DNA of 64,000 nt from Acidobacteriota bacterium. Its GTDB lineage: Bacteria > Acidobacteriota > Vicinamibacteria > Vicinamibacterales > CAVVIG01. This document shows, in pieces, positions 35,109-44,586 of this stretch (positions are counted from its first letter, which is position 1; every line of letters begins with the position of its first letter). The stretch covers positions 124,001-188,000 of the forward strand of contig QHWB01000039.1 in assembly GCA_003222395.1 (NCBI GenBank), written 5' to 3'. The notes below the pieces were generated by a model. That model worked only from the letters and a program-made list of their open reading frames with translations. It did not search any database and was not told the DNA's origin. The position numbers and the translations under genes are program-made.

Positions 35109-36694
35109 AGCCGCGTGGAGCGATCGGCGTAGATCAACCGCAGGTACGGCGCGAACTGCTTCAGCCGGCCGATGACATCGTTCTGATTCTCCACGTTGTA
35201 CCAGTGCATGTGAAAAACGGCGTATCGGATGTGGAGCGGCTCGAGCAGCCGAAAGGCGTCGCGGCTCGGGAACGGCGCGAGCGTCAGGACGTGATCGCGA
35301 AAATCCTGCGGGATGAAGTCGCTGTAGCCGTTCACGAGCGGCATCCAGTGGACCGTCGATTCGAGCATGTAGTTGGTATGCCGCGGAAACATGTAATCGA
35401 GATAGAAGAACGGCATCTCGATGACCGGGCCGGCCGGCTCCCGGGCAAGCACGCGATAGACCGGCTCGGGCGGCAGCACTTCGCGCATCGGCGACGGCGT
35501 GAAGAGCTCGGCCGCGAGCGCGAGCGACACGATCGCGGCGGCCACGGTTCCTCGCCGCGTCGCGGGCAGCAGGTATGACGCGGCGACGCCTGCGAGGACA
35601 TCGAGGGTAAACGTCACCATCAGGCCGAACCGCGCCGGCGCGCGCAGCCATTCGAACAACGGCACGGTGCGGTACATCAGCGTGTACAAGCCTGCCGGCG
35701 GTCCAAACGACGCCCACGCCGCCAGGACGGCCAGCCCGCCGTAGAGCAGCGCGAGCTCGCCTCGCCGGCGCGCGGCAATCACGAATCCTGCGATACCGAG
35801 CAGCATCGGAATCATCCCGGGAAACGCGACTTCGCCCCACGCCGGCAGCCGCAGCAGCAGCCAGGTATGCGCGTAGGCCGCGCTCGCGAAATACGTGCTC
35901 CACGTGGCGCGAAACGACGAAGCGAGCTCGAGCGAACGGCTGAATCCGGCGCGCTGGACGCGCAGATACGGCACGAACATCGGCAGCACGAGCGCGAATG
36001 TGACGAGCGCCGCCACCGTCATCGCCATCCAGAATCTCGCCGCGGTCCAGTACCCGCGTGTCGACGCGACGACCACGATCGCGTAGCCGACCGCGAGGAG
36101 CACGAACACCTCGTAGTAGCCGCAGAAGAGCGCCTGCGCCGCCAGCGCCGCGCCGAGCGCCGCGCCGCGGCCCGCCGTCGGCCGATCGGCGATCCGATGA
36201 AACGCGAGCATGCTGAACGGCAACCCGGCCACCATCTGCAGCTGAATCTGGGCGCTGTGGGCGAAGATGTACGGACAAAACGCGAACGCGATCGCCGAGA
36301 TGACTGCGGCGCGGCGGTCGCGCGTCAGGTACCGCACCAGGAAGTACATCCCGATCGCGCTCAGCACGAAGCCGCACAGGATCGCGATGTTCAGCGCGGC
36401 GTACGGATTGCGCGTCAGCCAGTACGTCGGAAGCGCGAGGATGCCCGCGCCGAGATTGGCTTCCGAGTACGCGAGCGTGCCCCTGTGCGGATAGAAAATG
36501 TTGGCGTCGAACACGTGCACCGGATCGACGACGAGCGTCCGCGCGACCCACGCCACGTTCCACACCGCGAACTGGCCGTCGCCGTTGTCGATCCGCGCCA
36601 CGTGACCCAGCTTGAATGCGAGCGGGTACGTCATCGCGACCGTCAGCACGACGGCGCCGGCCGCGACGAGCGCGAGCTCGCGCCTGGCCGTCAT
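35081..36694 (-). CDS. Polytopic membrane protein, GT-C-like (YfhO/GT39-like), unassigned
   Basis: 537 residues, about 11 hydrophobic segments, then a C-terminal soluble domain of about 130 residues starting near LPPEPVYRVLAREP. Early motif NGDGQFAVWNVAWVARTLVV holds an acidic residue where GT-C enzymes bind lipid-linked sugar, and FYPHRGTLAYSEANLG follows. It could transfer a sugar from a polyprenyl-phosphate donor at the periplasmic face. The start ATG overlaps the stop of the upstream membrane gene by 4 nt (ATGA). Function is not certain. Confidence 0.65.
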   Translation of the reverse strand: MTARRELALVAAGAVVLTVAMTYPLAFKLGHVARIDNGDGQFAVWNVAWVARTLVVDPVHVFDANIFYPHRGTLAYSEANLGAGILALPTYWLTRNPYAALNIAILCGFVLSAIGMYFLVRYLTRDRRAAVISAIAFAFCPYIFAHSAQIQLQMVAGLPFSMLAFHRIADRPTAGRGAALGAALAAQALFCGYYEVFVLLAVGYAIVVVASTRGYWTAARFWMAMTVAALVTFALVLPMFVPYLRVQRAGFSRSLELASSFRATWSTYFASAAYAHTWLLLRLPAWGEVAFPGMIPMLLGIAGFVIAARRRGELALLYGGLAVLAAWASFGPPAGLYTLMYRTVPLFEWLRAPARFGLMVTFTLDVLAGVAASYLLPATRRGTVAAAIVSLALAAELFTPSPMREVLPPEPVYRVLAREPAGPVIEMPFFYLDYMFPRHTNYMLESTVHWMPLVNGYSDFIPQDFRDHVLTLAPFPSRDAFRLLEPLHIRYAVFHMHWYNVENQNDVIGRLKQFAPYLRLIYADRSTRLYEIVGFPR

Positions 36695-38529
36695 CGCGCG
36701 GCGGCGACCGCAGTGAAGCGCATCAGAACGCCGAGGTTGCGGAAGTCGTTCGAGGCCGGATCGTGCAGGCGCGGCGTGAACCCTTCAGTGGAGCGCGCGG
36801 ACAGCAGGTACGCGTAGCTGCGCTGATCGCGGACGCCCGACGCCTTCACGTCGAACGTCGCCGGTTTGCCGGGAACGAGCGCGATGCGCGACTCTCCCGC
36901 GCCCATCGATACGACGAACGTTGTCGTGATGGGCGATTCGGCCGTGACCTGCAGGTGGTCGATCGCCCACTCGCACCGCACGAGGATGTCGGCGCGGCCG
37001 TCGCCGGCGATCCAGACGCCTTTGCGATGATGCGGGTCGATCTCCTCCGGGAAGTACGCGTGCTCGTCGAGAAAGTACAGCAGCACGTCGCTGAACCATT
37101 CGTGGGCGCGCGGACCTTCCAGCATGATCGGCAGGTCGTTGGCCATCGTGACCTCGACCGGCAGACGCCGCGCAAATCCCTTCGACGCGATTTCGTTCGG
37201 GTGCATCGCCGCGGCGAACGGGTTGACGAGCATCTTCGCCGTGAAGAGCGATCCGCCCAGCCACGCGACCAGGCCGGGCAGCGTCGAGGTGAGCGGCGGC
37301 GTCAGGAAGAACAGCGCGGCGTACACGCTCATGAAGTACCGATTGCCCGGCGGTCCTCCACCGCCGCTCCACGAGTAGGGGAAAAACACGAGGAGGCCGA
37401 TCGCCGATCCGACGACCGCGAGGAAAACGAGCAGGCGCCACAACTCGGTCCGCTGGCGCGAGAGCAGCCAGAGCAGGACCGCGACGACGCCGGGAAAGAA
37501 GTACGGAACGAATCCGAAGTGCCGGCCGATCAGGAAGTACTCGACGTTGTGAGCGAAGCGGTTCGGGAAATCGCGCAGCACGCTGTCGGTGTCGGCGTCG
37601 TTCGTGCTCATCTCCCGACCGCGCGCCGACCAGGCGTCGTCTGCGCCGCCGTCGAACGGAAAACGGCCGATGAACGTCTTGCGGTCGCCGCCCTGGTAGT
37701 TGAGCTCGCCCGAATTGAGCGCGGTCACGCCGAAGAGGACGGCCGCCGTCACGACGCACACGGCGCCGGCGGCGAAGCCGCGCAGGTACTCGCGCCGCCA
37801 CCACGCCCACAGCACGATCGGCGCGATCAGCAGCCCGTGGCTCGGCTTGGAATAGGTGGCGATTCCGAGGAGAACTGCGGCGAAAACGTCGGTCGCTTTG
37901 GCTCTGAGTAGTCCGTATCCGCCTTCCGGCGCAACCTCTTTATATAGCCACAGAAAATAGGCAGCCACGACCAGGGTGAAGTGAAAGACCTCCGGCGTCA
38001 GAAACACGAGATACACCGGCACGCAGCTCGCCGCGACGAACGCCAGCGTGTAGACCAGCGCGGCGGTCGGCCGAGACGTCGCCGCGAGAAACGTGTACGC
38101 GCACGCGCACGCGAGGAACAGCAGCAGCACGTGGAGCACGAAGATGCCGTTCAGGCCGAGCAGCCGCACGAACGGCGCGGCGACGATGGGATACACGAAC
38201 GCCTTGCCGAAGTAGAGGCGATCAACCTGTCGATCGGTTCGCTTGACGAGATGGATGAAAGGAGGCGTTCGGTCGACGGCGACGCGAAGCTGTTTACCGC
38301 GCTTCAGGAAAATGCCGTCTGGTCCATAGCGGTAGATGCCGACGTAGCGCTCGAGATCGCGCCGCTGGTAGGTGAGGTCGTGATCGTACGCGACGCTGAG
38401 CGCCATCATCACGTACGTCGCTTCGTCGCTCTTGACGCCCATCGTCTTCACGACGTCGATCGACACTGCGGCGGCGAGCAGCGACGTGAGCGCTATGACC
38501 GCGACGATCTTCGCCGGCGACACGCGCAC
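36691..38529 (-). CDS. Large polytopic membrane protein, GT-C-like, unassigned
   Basis: 612 residues with a short first hydrophobic segment (IVAVIALTSLLAAAVSIDVV), then KSDEATYVMMALSVAYDHDL, whose acidic residues are placed as in GT39/ArnT-like enzymes, roughly ten membrane segments to about residue 415, and a C-terminal soluble domain of about 200 residues. It is translationally coupled to the next gene. The start is only 29 nt from the divergent polysaccharide deacetylase. A GTG two codons on (VSPAKIVAV) is an alternative start. Confidence 0.65.
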   Translation of the reverse strand: MRVSPAKIVAVIALTSLLAAAVSIDVVKTMGVKSDEATYVMMALSVAYDHDLTYQRRDLERYVGIYRYGPDGIFLKRGKQLRVAVDRTPPFIHLVKRTDRQVDRLYFGKAFVYPIVAAPFVRLLGLNGIFVLHVLLLFLACACAYTFLAATSRPTAALVYTLAFVAASCVPVYLVFLTPEVFHFTLVVAAYFLWLYKEVAPEGGYGLLRAKATDVFAAVLLGIATYSKPSHGLLIAPIVLWAWWRREYLRGFAAGAVCVVTAAVLFGVTALNSGELNYQGGDRKTFIGRFPFDGGADDAWSARGREMSTNDADTDSVLRDFPNRFAHNVEYFLIGRHFGFVPYFFPGVVAVLLWLLSRQRTELWRLLVFLAVVGSAIGLLVFFPYSWSGGGGPPGNRYFMSVYAALFFLTPPLTSTLPGLVAWLGGSLFTAKMLVNPFAAAMHPNEIASKGFARRLPVEVTMANDLPIMLEGPRAHEWFSDVLLYFLDEHAYFPEEIDPHHRKGVWIAGDGRADILVRCEWAIDHLQVTAESPITTTFVVSMGAGESRIALVPGKPATFDVKASGVRDQRSYAYLLSARSTEGFTPRLHDPASNDFRNLGVLMRFTAVAAAR

Positions 38530-38558
38530 ATAATAGAATATTCAGCAGCTAATCTCGC
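38530..38558. promoter_or_regulatory. Very short AT-rich divergent intergenic region
   Basis: Two start codons face away from each other across 29 nt containing ATAATAGAATATTC, -10-like on both strands. With so little room, at least one promoter must lie inside the opposing gene, or the transcripts are nearly leaderless. Confidence 0.3.
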
Positions 38559-39629
38559 ATGACAGCTCGTGTCCCATTCGCCGAACGAGGCGGCGCCGCG
38601 CGAGGAATATTGGATCTCGTGACCGGCTGCTACCCCGCATTCCTCTTCGGCGGATCGATTGGCGATCAGCTGCCAGTCTTTCACTTTCATAACGTGACGC
38701 GCGAATGGCTGGAGCCGCGCCTTCTATATCTGTCGGCTAATGGCTATCGCACCGTCGCGACCGACGAGATTGCTCGGCTGGTGATCGACGGCGTGCGGCC
38801 GGGACCCCGCAGCGTCGCACTGACGTTCGACGATGCGTGGGAGAGCGCCTGGAGTGTGGCCTTTCCGCTGCTGAAACAGTACGGGCTTCGCGCGATTCTC
38901 TTCGCGATTCCGGGACGCGTGGGCGACGACCACGAGCGCTCGCCATTCGTCACCTGGCCGCAGCTTCGCGAGCTCCACGAGAGCGGCGTGTTCGACGTGC
39001 AGTCGCACACGCGGTCGCACGCGATGATGTTCAGCGACGCGGAGGTCGTCGACTTCGTCACGCCGGCATACGTCCGCGAACCGCTCCTGAACCGCCCCAT
39101 CACGTCGACGAACGGCCGCATCGAGACGATCGGCGCCGACGCGCTGGGCACGCCATTGTTCCAGAGGCGCTCGCGGATGTCGGACGGCCGCCGGTTCTTT
39201 CCTGATGGAGAGGAAGCGGCGCGCTGCCGCGAGCACGTCAGACGCAACGGCGGCGCCGATTTCTTCAATCGGCCGAGCTGGAGGCGCGAGCTCGAGCCGT
39301 TTACCGCAGGCGCGCGCGGACGATTCGAGAGCGACGACGAGCGGGCGGACGTCATTCGCAAAGAGCTCGCCGATGGCCGCGCGCTCCTCAACGAGAAGCT
39401 GAGAACGACGTCGGTGAAGCACGTCGCGCTTCCCTGGGGCATCTCCGGCGCCGTCACGCGCGCGGCAATCGAAGCGACCGGACACGAGCTCGCGTTCGCC
39501 GAGCGTCCCTGGCGCCGCCGCGCGGTGCGCGCGGGCGACCATCGCTTTCAGCTGATGCGCTTGAGCAGCCGCTTTCTCACGTGCCTCCCCGGCCGGAATC
39601 GACAGTGGTTCTTCACGACGGTGAGATGA
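38559..39629 (+). CDS. Polysaccharide deacetylase (carbohydrate esterase 4 type)
   Basis: 356 residues. It has VFHFHNV, then the metal-binding SVALTFDDAWESAW (first Asp-Asp) and VQSHTRSHAMM (His-x3-His), and an ALPWG-like VALPWGISG strand later. This is a NodB-type fold that removes N-acetyl groups from glycans. It starts a polycistronic run: it overlaps the next glycosyltransferase by 4 nt. There is no clear signal peptide, so action in the cytoplasm or a noncanonical export route is possible. Confidence 0.88.
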   Translation: MTARVPFAERGGAARGILDLVTGCYPAFLFGGSIGDQLPVFHFHNVTREWLEPRLLYLSANGYRTVATDEIARLVIDGVRPGPRSVALTFDDAWESAWSVAFPLLKQYGLRAILFAIPGRVGDDHERSPFVTWPQLRELHESGVFDVQSHTRSHAMMFSDAEVVDFVTPAYVREPLLNRPITSTNGRIETIGADALGTPLFQRRSRMSDGRRFFPDGEEAARCREHVRRNGGADFFNRPSWRRELEPFTAGARGRFESDDERADVIRKELADGRALLNEKLRTTSVKHVALPWGISGAVTRAAIEATGHELAFAERPWRRRAVRAGDHRFQLMRLSSRFLTCLPGRNRQWFFTTVR

Positions 39630-40699
39630 ACGGAAACAGCGGCCTGGAGACTGGGGACTGGCCAGCCGACGTCGAGGTTGCGATCGTTGCGCACGACAGC
39701 CTGGCGTCGCTGCCGCCAACTGTCGACGCGCTGCTCGCGGCCGATTGTCCGCCGGACCGAATCACCGTCGTCGACATCGCCAGCACGGACGGCACGGCCG
39801 CATGGCTGGCGCGCGAGCATCCGCGCGCGCGCGTTCGCCGCCTCGATCGCAACGAAGGACCGAACCCGGGGCGCAACGTCGGCATCACCGAAGCCCGGCA
39901 GCCGTTCGTGTTATTGATGGACGCCGACGTCCGCGTCAGGCCCGACGCGGTGCGGCGTCTCCGCGACGCGATGGCGGCCGACCCCTCCATCAAAGTCGGA
40001 AGCCCGATTGTCGTGCGCGGCGATCGACCCGACATCATTCAGTACGCGGGCGGCGCACTCCACTACATCTGCGAAGCGGTGAATCCGTGGCAGGATCGCG
40101 CGCTCGCCGACCGCGGCGCGGCGCCGCTCGACATCGGCGCCGCTCCGGCGTGCGCGCTGCTCCTCGATCGGGCGGCGGCCATCGACATCGGTCTGTTCGA
40201 CGAACGCTACTTCATGGGCAAGGACGACGGCGATTTCATTCATCGGATGAAGATCGCGGGCCACAAGGTCTGGGAGGTTCCGCAGGCGACCGTCCTGCAC
40301 GACGCGCGTCCGCGCAGCGCGTGGCTGTTCTACTATCAGATTCGCAATCGCTGGCATTTCATCCTGAAGAACTACCAGGTGCGCACGATCGTGTCGCTCA
40401 TTCCACCGCTCCTCGTCCACGAGCCGCTGCAGTTCGCCGTGCTCGCGGCGAAGGGGCACGCGTGGACCTACGTGCGCGCCGTCGGCGGACTGCTGGCGAT
40501 GCTGCCGGCGCTGCCGCGCGATCGCGCGCTGACGCGGCGCATCCGCCGCCGGCCCGATCGCGATCTGCTCGTCAGCGCGCCCATCGTGGTCCGCGACGAT
40601 GTGGCGTCCAGCCCAATCCTGAGGCGCGGAAGGTCGGCCTACGAACGCTGGCTCGATTCGTACTGGCGGCTGTTGACGAAGACCGTCCTCGCGCGATGA
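39626..40699 (+). CDS. Glycosyltransferase family 2
   Basis: 357 residues with GT-A signatures: VEVAIVAHDSLASLPPTVDA, NEGPNPGRNVGITEARQPFV, LLMDADVRVRPDAVRRL (the DxD motif) and FMGKDDGDFIHRMKIAGHKV. Family relatives include rhamnosyl and other sugar transferases. The start is the ATG at 39626 overlapping the deacetylase stop (ATGA). It is followed by the GT4 gene with another ATGA overlap. Confidence 0.9.
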   Translation: MNGNSGLETGDWPADVEVAIVAHDSLASLPPTVDALLAADCPPDRITVVDIASTDGTAAWLAREHPRARVRRLDRNEGPNPGRNVGITEARQPFVLLMDADVRVRPDAVRRLRDAMAADPSIKVGSPIVVRGDRPDIIQYAGGALHYICEAVNPWQDRALADRGAAPLDIGAAPACALLLDRAAAIDIGLFDERYFMGKDDGDFIHRMKIAGHKVWEVPQATVLHDARPRSAWLFYYQIRNRWHFILKNYQVRTIVSLIPPLLVHEPLQFAVLAAKGHAWTYVRAVGGLLAMLPALPRDRALTRRIRRRPDRDLLVSAPIVVRDDVASSPILRRGRSAYERWLDSYWRLLTKTVLAR

Positions 40700-41898
40700 A
40701 AGCGCGCGTGCTCGTTCTGACCACCTACTACCATCCCGTGCTCGGCGGTGTCGAAATCCACGCGCGGCAGCTCGTGCGCCATCTGCACGAGCGCGGTTTC
40801 CGCGTCGAGGTCGTGACCAAGCGCGTCAGCCGCGATCACGAGCCGGCCACGCGCGTCGACGGCGTTCCCGTCCATCGCGTCGGTCCGATCGGCGAGCGGC
40901 GCGCAAGCGGCAAATGGATCGTGCTGCCGGCGCTGATGGCGAAGACGCTGGCACTGGCGCGCCGGGCAGACGTCATCGTCTGCGTCGACTATCGCGGCAT
41001 CGGCGTGGCGGCGATCGCGGCCGGCCGGCTGCTGGGCAGGTCGGTCATCGTTCAGGGCGAGGTCGCCGGTGTGCTCGCTGGCGCCGATGAAGCTGCCTCG
41101 TCAGGGCTCCCGCCCGAATCGAGCGCCATGCGCGCGCTCAAGGCGCCGGTCCGCGCCATCTACCGTCGCGCGGATCACGTTGTCTGCATCGGCCGCGATC
41201 TCGAGCGGGAGGCGCTGCGGGCCGGCGTGCCGCGCGAGCGCGTTCACTATCTGCCGCACGGCGTGGACCTGGAACGGTTCCACCCGGCCGCAGCGGCCGA
41301 GCGCGAGCGGATTCGCATCGACGTCGGCTGGCCGATCGATCGGCCAGTCGTCCTGTTCGTCGGACGACTGAGCCTCGAAAAGGGCGTGATGGATCTCCTG
41401 AACGCATGGCGAATCGCGCAACCGCGCGACGCGGTGCTCGCGCTCGTTGGACCCGACATGGCCGGACATCCTTGGGATGCGGGACAGCCGGGACGCGCCT
41501 TCGCCGCCGCAAACGGCCTCGGCGATCGCGTCCGGTTCGAAGGAGGCACCGCCGACCCGGCGCCGTATTACCGCGCCGCCGATCTCTTCGTGCAGCCGTC
41601 GCATTTCGAGGCGCTCGGCAACACGGCGCTCGAAGCGATGGCCAGCGCGCTTCCGGTCGTGACGTCGGGCGTCGGCGGCCTCGCCGATTTCTGCGTCGAC
41701 GAAAGGACGGCGCTCGTGCATCGGCCTCGATCGCCCGAGTCGCTCGCCGGCGCGCTGACGCGAATGCTCGACGATGCGCCGCTGCGTACCCGGCTCGCCG
41801 AGGCGGGGCGTCGACATGTGACCGAGCACTTCGAATTGCGCCGACTGCTCGACCGGTACGTGGAGTTGATCGAAAGCGCCGTAGCGCGAGGCTTTTAG
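40696..41898 (+). CDS. Glycosyltransferase family 4
   Basis: 400 residues starting MKARVLVLTTYYHPVLGGVE. It has VHYLPHGVDLERFHP, VVLFVGRLSLEKGVMDLLNA, YYRAADLFVQPSHFEALGNT and VVTSGVGGLADFCVD, the classical GT4 donor-site features. The start overlaps the GT2 stop (ATGA). The C-terminal AVARGF and the stop codon come from a family B palindromic repeat. Acts in the cytoplasm on a lipid-linked glycan intermediate, by inference. Confidence 0.92.
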   Translation: MKARVLVLTTYYHPVLGGVEIHARQLVRHLHERGFRVEVVTKRVSRDHEPATRVDGVPVHRVGPIGERRASGKWIVLPALMAKTLALARRADVIVCVDYRGIGVAAIAAGRLLGRSVIVQGEVAGVLAGADEAASSGLPPESSAMRALKAPVRAIYRRADHVVCIGRDLEREALRAGVPRERVHYLPHGVDLERFHPAAAAERERIRIDVGWPIDRPVVLFVGRLSLEKGVMDLLNAWRIAQPRDAVLALVGPDMAGHPWDAGQPGRAFAAANGLGDRVRFEGGTADPAPYYRAADLFVQPSHFEALGNTALEAMASALPVVTSGVGGLADFCVDERTALVHRPRSPESLAGALTRMLDDAPLRTRLAEAGRRHVTEHFELRRLLDRYVELIESAVARGF

Positions 41899-41906
41899 GC
41901 GAGCGG
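41880..41906. repeat. Palindromic repeat (family B) at the 3' end of the GT4 gene
   Basis: GTAGCGCGAGGCTTTTAGGC then GAGCGG, the reverse orientation of the unit in the 23851 array. It supplies the stop codon of the gene. Confidence 0.7.
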
Positions 41907-41923
41907 CGTGGAAATGTCCTCCG

Positions 41924-43129
41924 ATGCTGCGTAATCTCGCGTATTCGTCGTTCTCGGCCGGTACGGCCGCGCTGCTCCTGATTCTGATGATCGCCGCCGG
42001 GCGCGCGCTCGGCGAGGTGGAATTCGGCAAGTTCGCGTTCGCGCTGCTCCTCGGCGGCATCTTCGAAACGCTGATGGATTTCGGGCTCCACCAGGTGACC
42101 GTCCGCGCGGTCGCGCGCGACAAGACGCGCGCGACGCCGCTGCTGCATCACGTGCTTGCGATCAAGCTGCTGTGGGCGGCGGCGACGATGGCGCTGCTCG
42201 TCGTGACGGCGACCATCCTCCGACCGCAGTGGGACGTGCGGATCGCCTGCTATCTCATCGGCGGCTCGCTCGTGTTCCGGTCGTATATGCTCACGATCCG
42301 CGGCGTGCTGCAGGGAGTAGACCAGTTCGGGTGGGACAGCGTCGTCGTCCTCGCCGATCGCGGCCTGATGCTCGCCTTCGGCCTGACGGCGCTGCAGTCG
42401 GGGACGGGATTGCGCGGCCTGACGATTGCGTTCGTCGCGGCGCGCGGCGTCGCCCTCGTGCTCGCGGGAATGATCGCGCAGGCGCGGCTCGGCGGAGTCG
42501 GCTTTCGATACGACGCCGCCGCGTGGCTGGATCTTCACAAGACGGCGCTCCCGCTGGGATTCTTTCTCGTTGTGTTGAACCTGTATTCGTACGTCGACGG
42601 GGTGATGCTGGGGTACATGCGCACCGACGCCGAGACGGGACTGTATACCGCCGCGTACAAAATCTACGAAGGGTTCACCTACGCGCCGCTCGCAATTTCC
42701 ACCGTGCTGACGCCGCGACTGTCGGAGCTGTTCGTCGTCGATCGCCGACGTCACCGCCAGGTCGCGATCGGCGGCGTGGCCGCGTCGGCGGCGCTCGGCG
42801 TCGCCGTGGCCGCGGTGGCGTACGTCATCGCCAGGCCGCTCCTCGTCGTGCTGTTCGGCAACGCGTTCGCCGCTGCGACGCCGCCGTTCCGCATTCTTTC
42901 GTTCGGGCTGCCGGTGGTCTTCGCGATTTGGATTCTGCATGCCGCGGCGATTTCGGTCGATCGCGAGCGGCTGCTGCTGCGAACCGGGCTCGTCGGCCTT
43001 GCTGTGAACGTCGGCCTGAACCTGTACGCAATCCCGCATCACGGACCGAACGGCGCGGCGTTCGCGACCGTCGCGGGCGAGGTCGTGAGCATGGCGATGC
43101 TCGTCGCCGGACTGCGAGGCGCGGTGTGA
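41924..43129 (+). CDS. Polysaccharide flippase, Wzx/MATE-like (MVF superfamily)
   Basis: 401 residues, polytopic with about 12 membrane segments; starts MLRNLAYSSFSAGTAALLLI. Signatures are FGKFAFALLLGGIFETLMDF and DGVMLGYMRTDAETGLYTAA, found in polysaccharide biosynthesis and O-antigen flippases. It should move lipid-linked oligosaccharide across the inner membrane. It sits between the GT4 gene and the GT-C-like gene in one transcription unit; the GT-C-like gene starts at a GTG that overlaps its stop. Confidence 0.88.
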   Translation: MLRNLAYSSFSAGTAALLLILMIAAGRALGEVEFGKFAFALLLGGIFETLMDFGLHQVTVRAVARDKTRATPLLHHVLAIKLLWAAATMALLVVTATILRPQWDVRIACYLIGGSLVFRSYMLTIRGVLQGVDQFGWDSVVVLADRGLMLAFGLTALQSGTGLRGLTIAFVAARGVALVLAGMIAQARLGGVGFRYDAAAWLDLHKTALPLGFFLVVLNLYSYVDGVMLGYMRTDAETGLYTAAYKIYEGFTYAPLAISTVLTPRLSELFVVDRRRHRQVAIGGVAASAALGVAVAAVAYVIARPLLVVLFGNAFAAATPPFRILSFGLPVVFAIWILHAAAISVDRERLLLRTGLVGLAVNVGLNLYAIPHHGPNGAAFATVAGEVVSMAMLVAGLRGAV

Positions 43130-44586
43130 ATCGCCGCGTGGCGCTGTTCGTGCTGCTGTTCGCGTCGTACGCGTACTTCTATCAGGCCGGCGGCTGGAAC
43201 CAGAACTCGCGCTTCGATCTCGTACGCGCCATCACGAACGAACACACGTTCCACATCGATCCGTACAGGCACGCGACCGGCGACAAGGCGTACTTCGAGG
43301 GCCACTACTACTCGGACAAGGCGCCGGGGCTCGCGCTGGCGGCGGTGCCGATCGTGGCGCTGGTTCGGTCCGGGATGCATCTGTTCGGCGCCGACCCGGA
43401 GACGTATGCGGGGATCGCGCTGCTTTCGTATCTCGCCACGCTGTTCACGGCCGGTCTCTTCACCGCGCTCGCAGGTGTATCGCTCTATACGCTCTGCATC
43501 GAGCTCGGGGCCAGCTCGGACGCCGCGCTCTTCGCCGCAATCACGTTCGGCCTCGCCACTCCCATCTGGACGCTCGCGACCATCTTCATCGGCCACGCGT
43601 TCTCGGCGGCGCTGCTCGTCTTCGCGTTCGTGGCCGCGTGCCGCTCCCGAACCTGGCTCGATGGCGCGCTCGTTGGCTTCTGCGCCGGATGGGCAACGGT
43701 GTCCGAGTTTCCGGCGGCGGTGCCGGCCGTCGTGATCGCGGCGCTCACGGTCGTCAACGCGCGACGTCTCGGACGCGATCGCGCGCTTCACGTCATTGGC
43801 GCGATGACAGCGGCGGCCGTCGCAGCTGCCGCGGTGCTGATGGCGTACCAGTGGGCGTGCTTCGGATCGCCGTTTCACATCGCCTACAGCAGCGAAGAGG
43901 GATACATCGGGATGCAGCAGGGCGTCTTCGGCGTCAACGTGCCGCGAATGATCCGGCTGCGGCGGATTCTCTTCGGCGGGTATCGCGGTCTGCTGCCGCT
44001 CGCGCCGACGCTCGCGGCGGCGCCGATTGGACTCGCGATCATGATCGCCGGCGTCCGCATCGATGGAGCCCGGATGAAAGCCGGCGTCGTGGCTGCCGCT
44101 ATCGCGGCGTATTACATCCTGCTGAATGCGAGTTATGCGTACTGGGAAGGCGGATGGTCGTACGGACCGCGTCACGCGGCGCCGGCAATTCCGTTTCTCT
44201 GCATCGGCCTCGCGTTCCTGTGGACGATGGCGCCGGCGCTGGTGCGGTGGGTGTTCGTCGCGCTGTCGGCCTACGGCCTCGCGGTCACGCTCGTCGCCGT
44301 CTCGACGATGCCGCTGCCGCCCGCGAACATCCGCCGTCCCGTCGCCGACTTTCTGTGGCCGGCGTTCCGCGACGGCGATCTCTCGCTCAACACCCAGACG
44401 TTCGTTTCGGGCGGCGTCGCGGATGCCGGCTTTCGATCGCACACCGAGCCGAAGGCGGCGTTCAATCTGGGCATGAAGATCGGTCTGGACGGACGCGCCA
44501 GCCTCCTCCCGCTCATCGTCGTGTGGGCAGGATGTTCGGCAGCGCTGTGGGGGTCGGCCCGGGTGAAACCTCGAGCTGCTGCCTGA
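43126..44586 (+). CDS. Polytopic membrane protein, GT-C-like, unassigned
   Basis: 486 residues from a GTG start overlapping the flippase stop (GTGA). About 11 membrane segments. The N-terminal loop has ITNEHTFHIDPYRHATGDKA and HYYSDKAPGLALAAVPIV, features of Acidobacterial and similar GT-C-like membrane proteins. It lies directly after the flippase, where a polymerase or periplasmic sugar transferase is expected. The last 74 bases overlap the 3' end of the convergent SGNH gene. Confidence 0.65.
   Translation: MNRRVALFVLLFASYAYFYQAGGWNQNSRFDLVRAITNEHTFHIDPYRHATGDKAYFEGHYYSDKAPGLALAAVPIVALVRSGMHLFGADPETYAGIALLSYLATLFTAGLFTALAGVSLYTLCIELGASSDAALFAAITFGLATPIWTLATIFIGHAFSAALLVFAFVAACRSRTWLDGALVGFCAGWATVSEFPAAVPAVVIAALTVVNARRLGRDRALHVIGAMTAAAVAAAAVLMAYQWACFGSPFHIAYSSEEGYIGMQQGVFGVNVPRMIRLRRILFGGYRGLLPLAPTLAAAPIGLAIMIAGVRIDGARMKAGVVAAAIAAYYILLNASYAYWEGGWSYGPRHAAPAIPFLCIGLAFLWTMAPALVRWVFVALSAYGLAVTLVAVSTMPLPPANIRRPVADFLWPAFRDGDLSLNTQTFVSGGVADAGFRSHTEPKAAFNLGMKIGLDGRASLLPLIVVWAGCSAALWGSARVKPRAAA

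Noticed and set aside
32754-36563. A 1269-codon minus-strand ORF
   Set aside because: It spans parts of two minus-strand genes in another frame and is antisense to a plus-strand gene; Arg-rich translation with no domains, a product of high GC.
42172-43125. N-terminal extension of the GT-C-like gene
   Set aside because: The extension overlaps the flippase in another frame; the GTG at 43126 with GTGA overlap is the fitting start.
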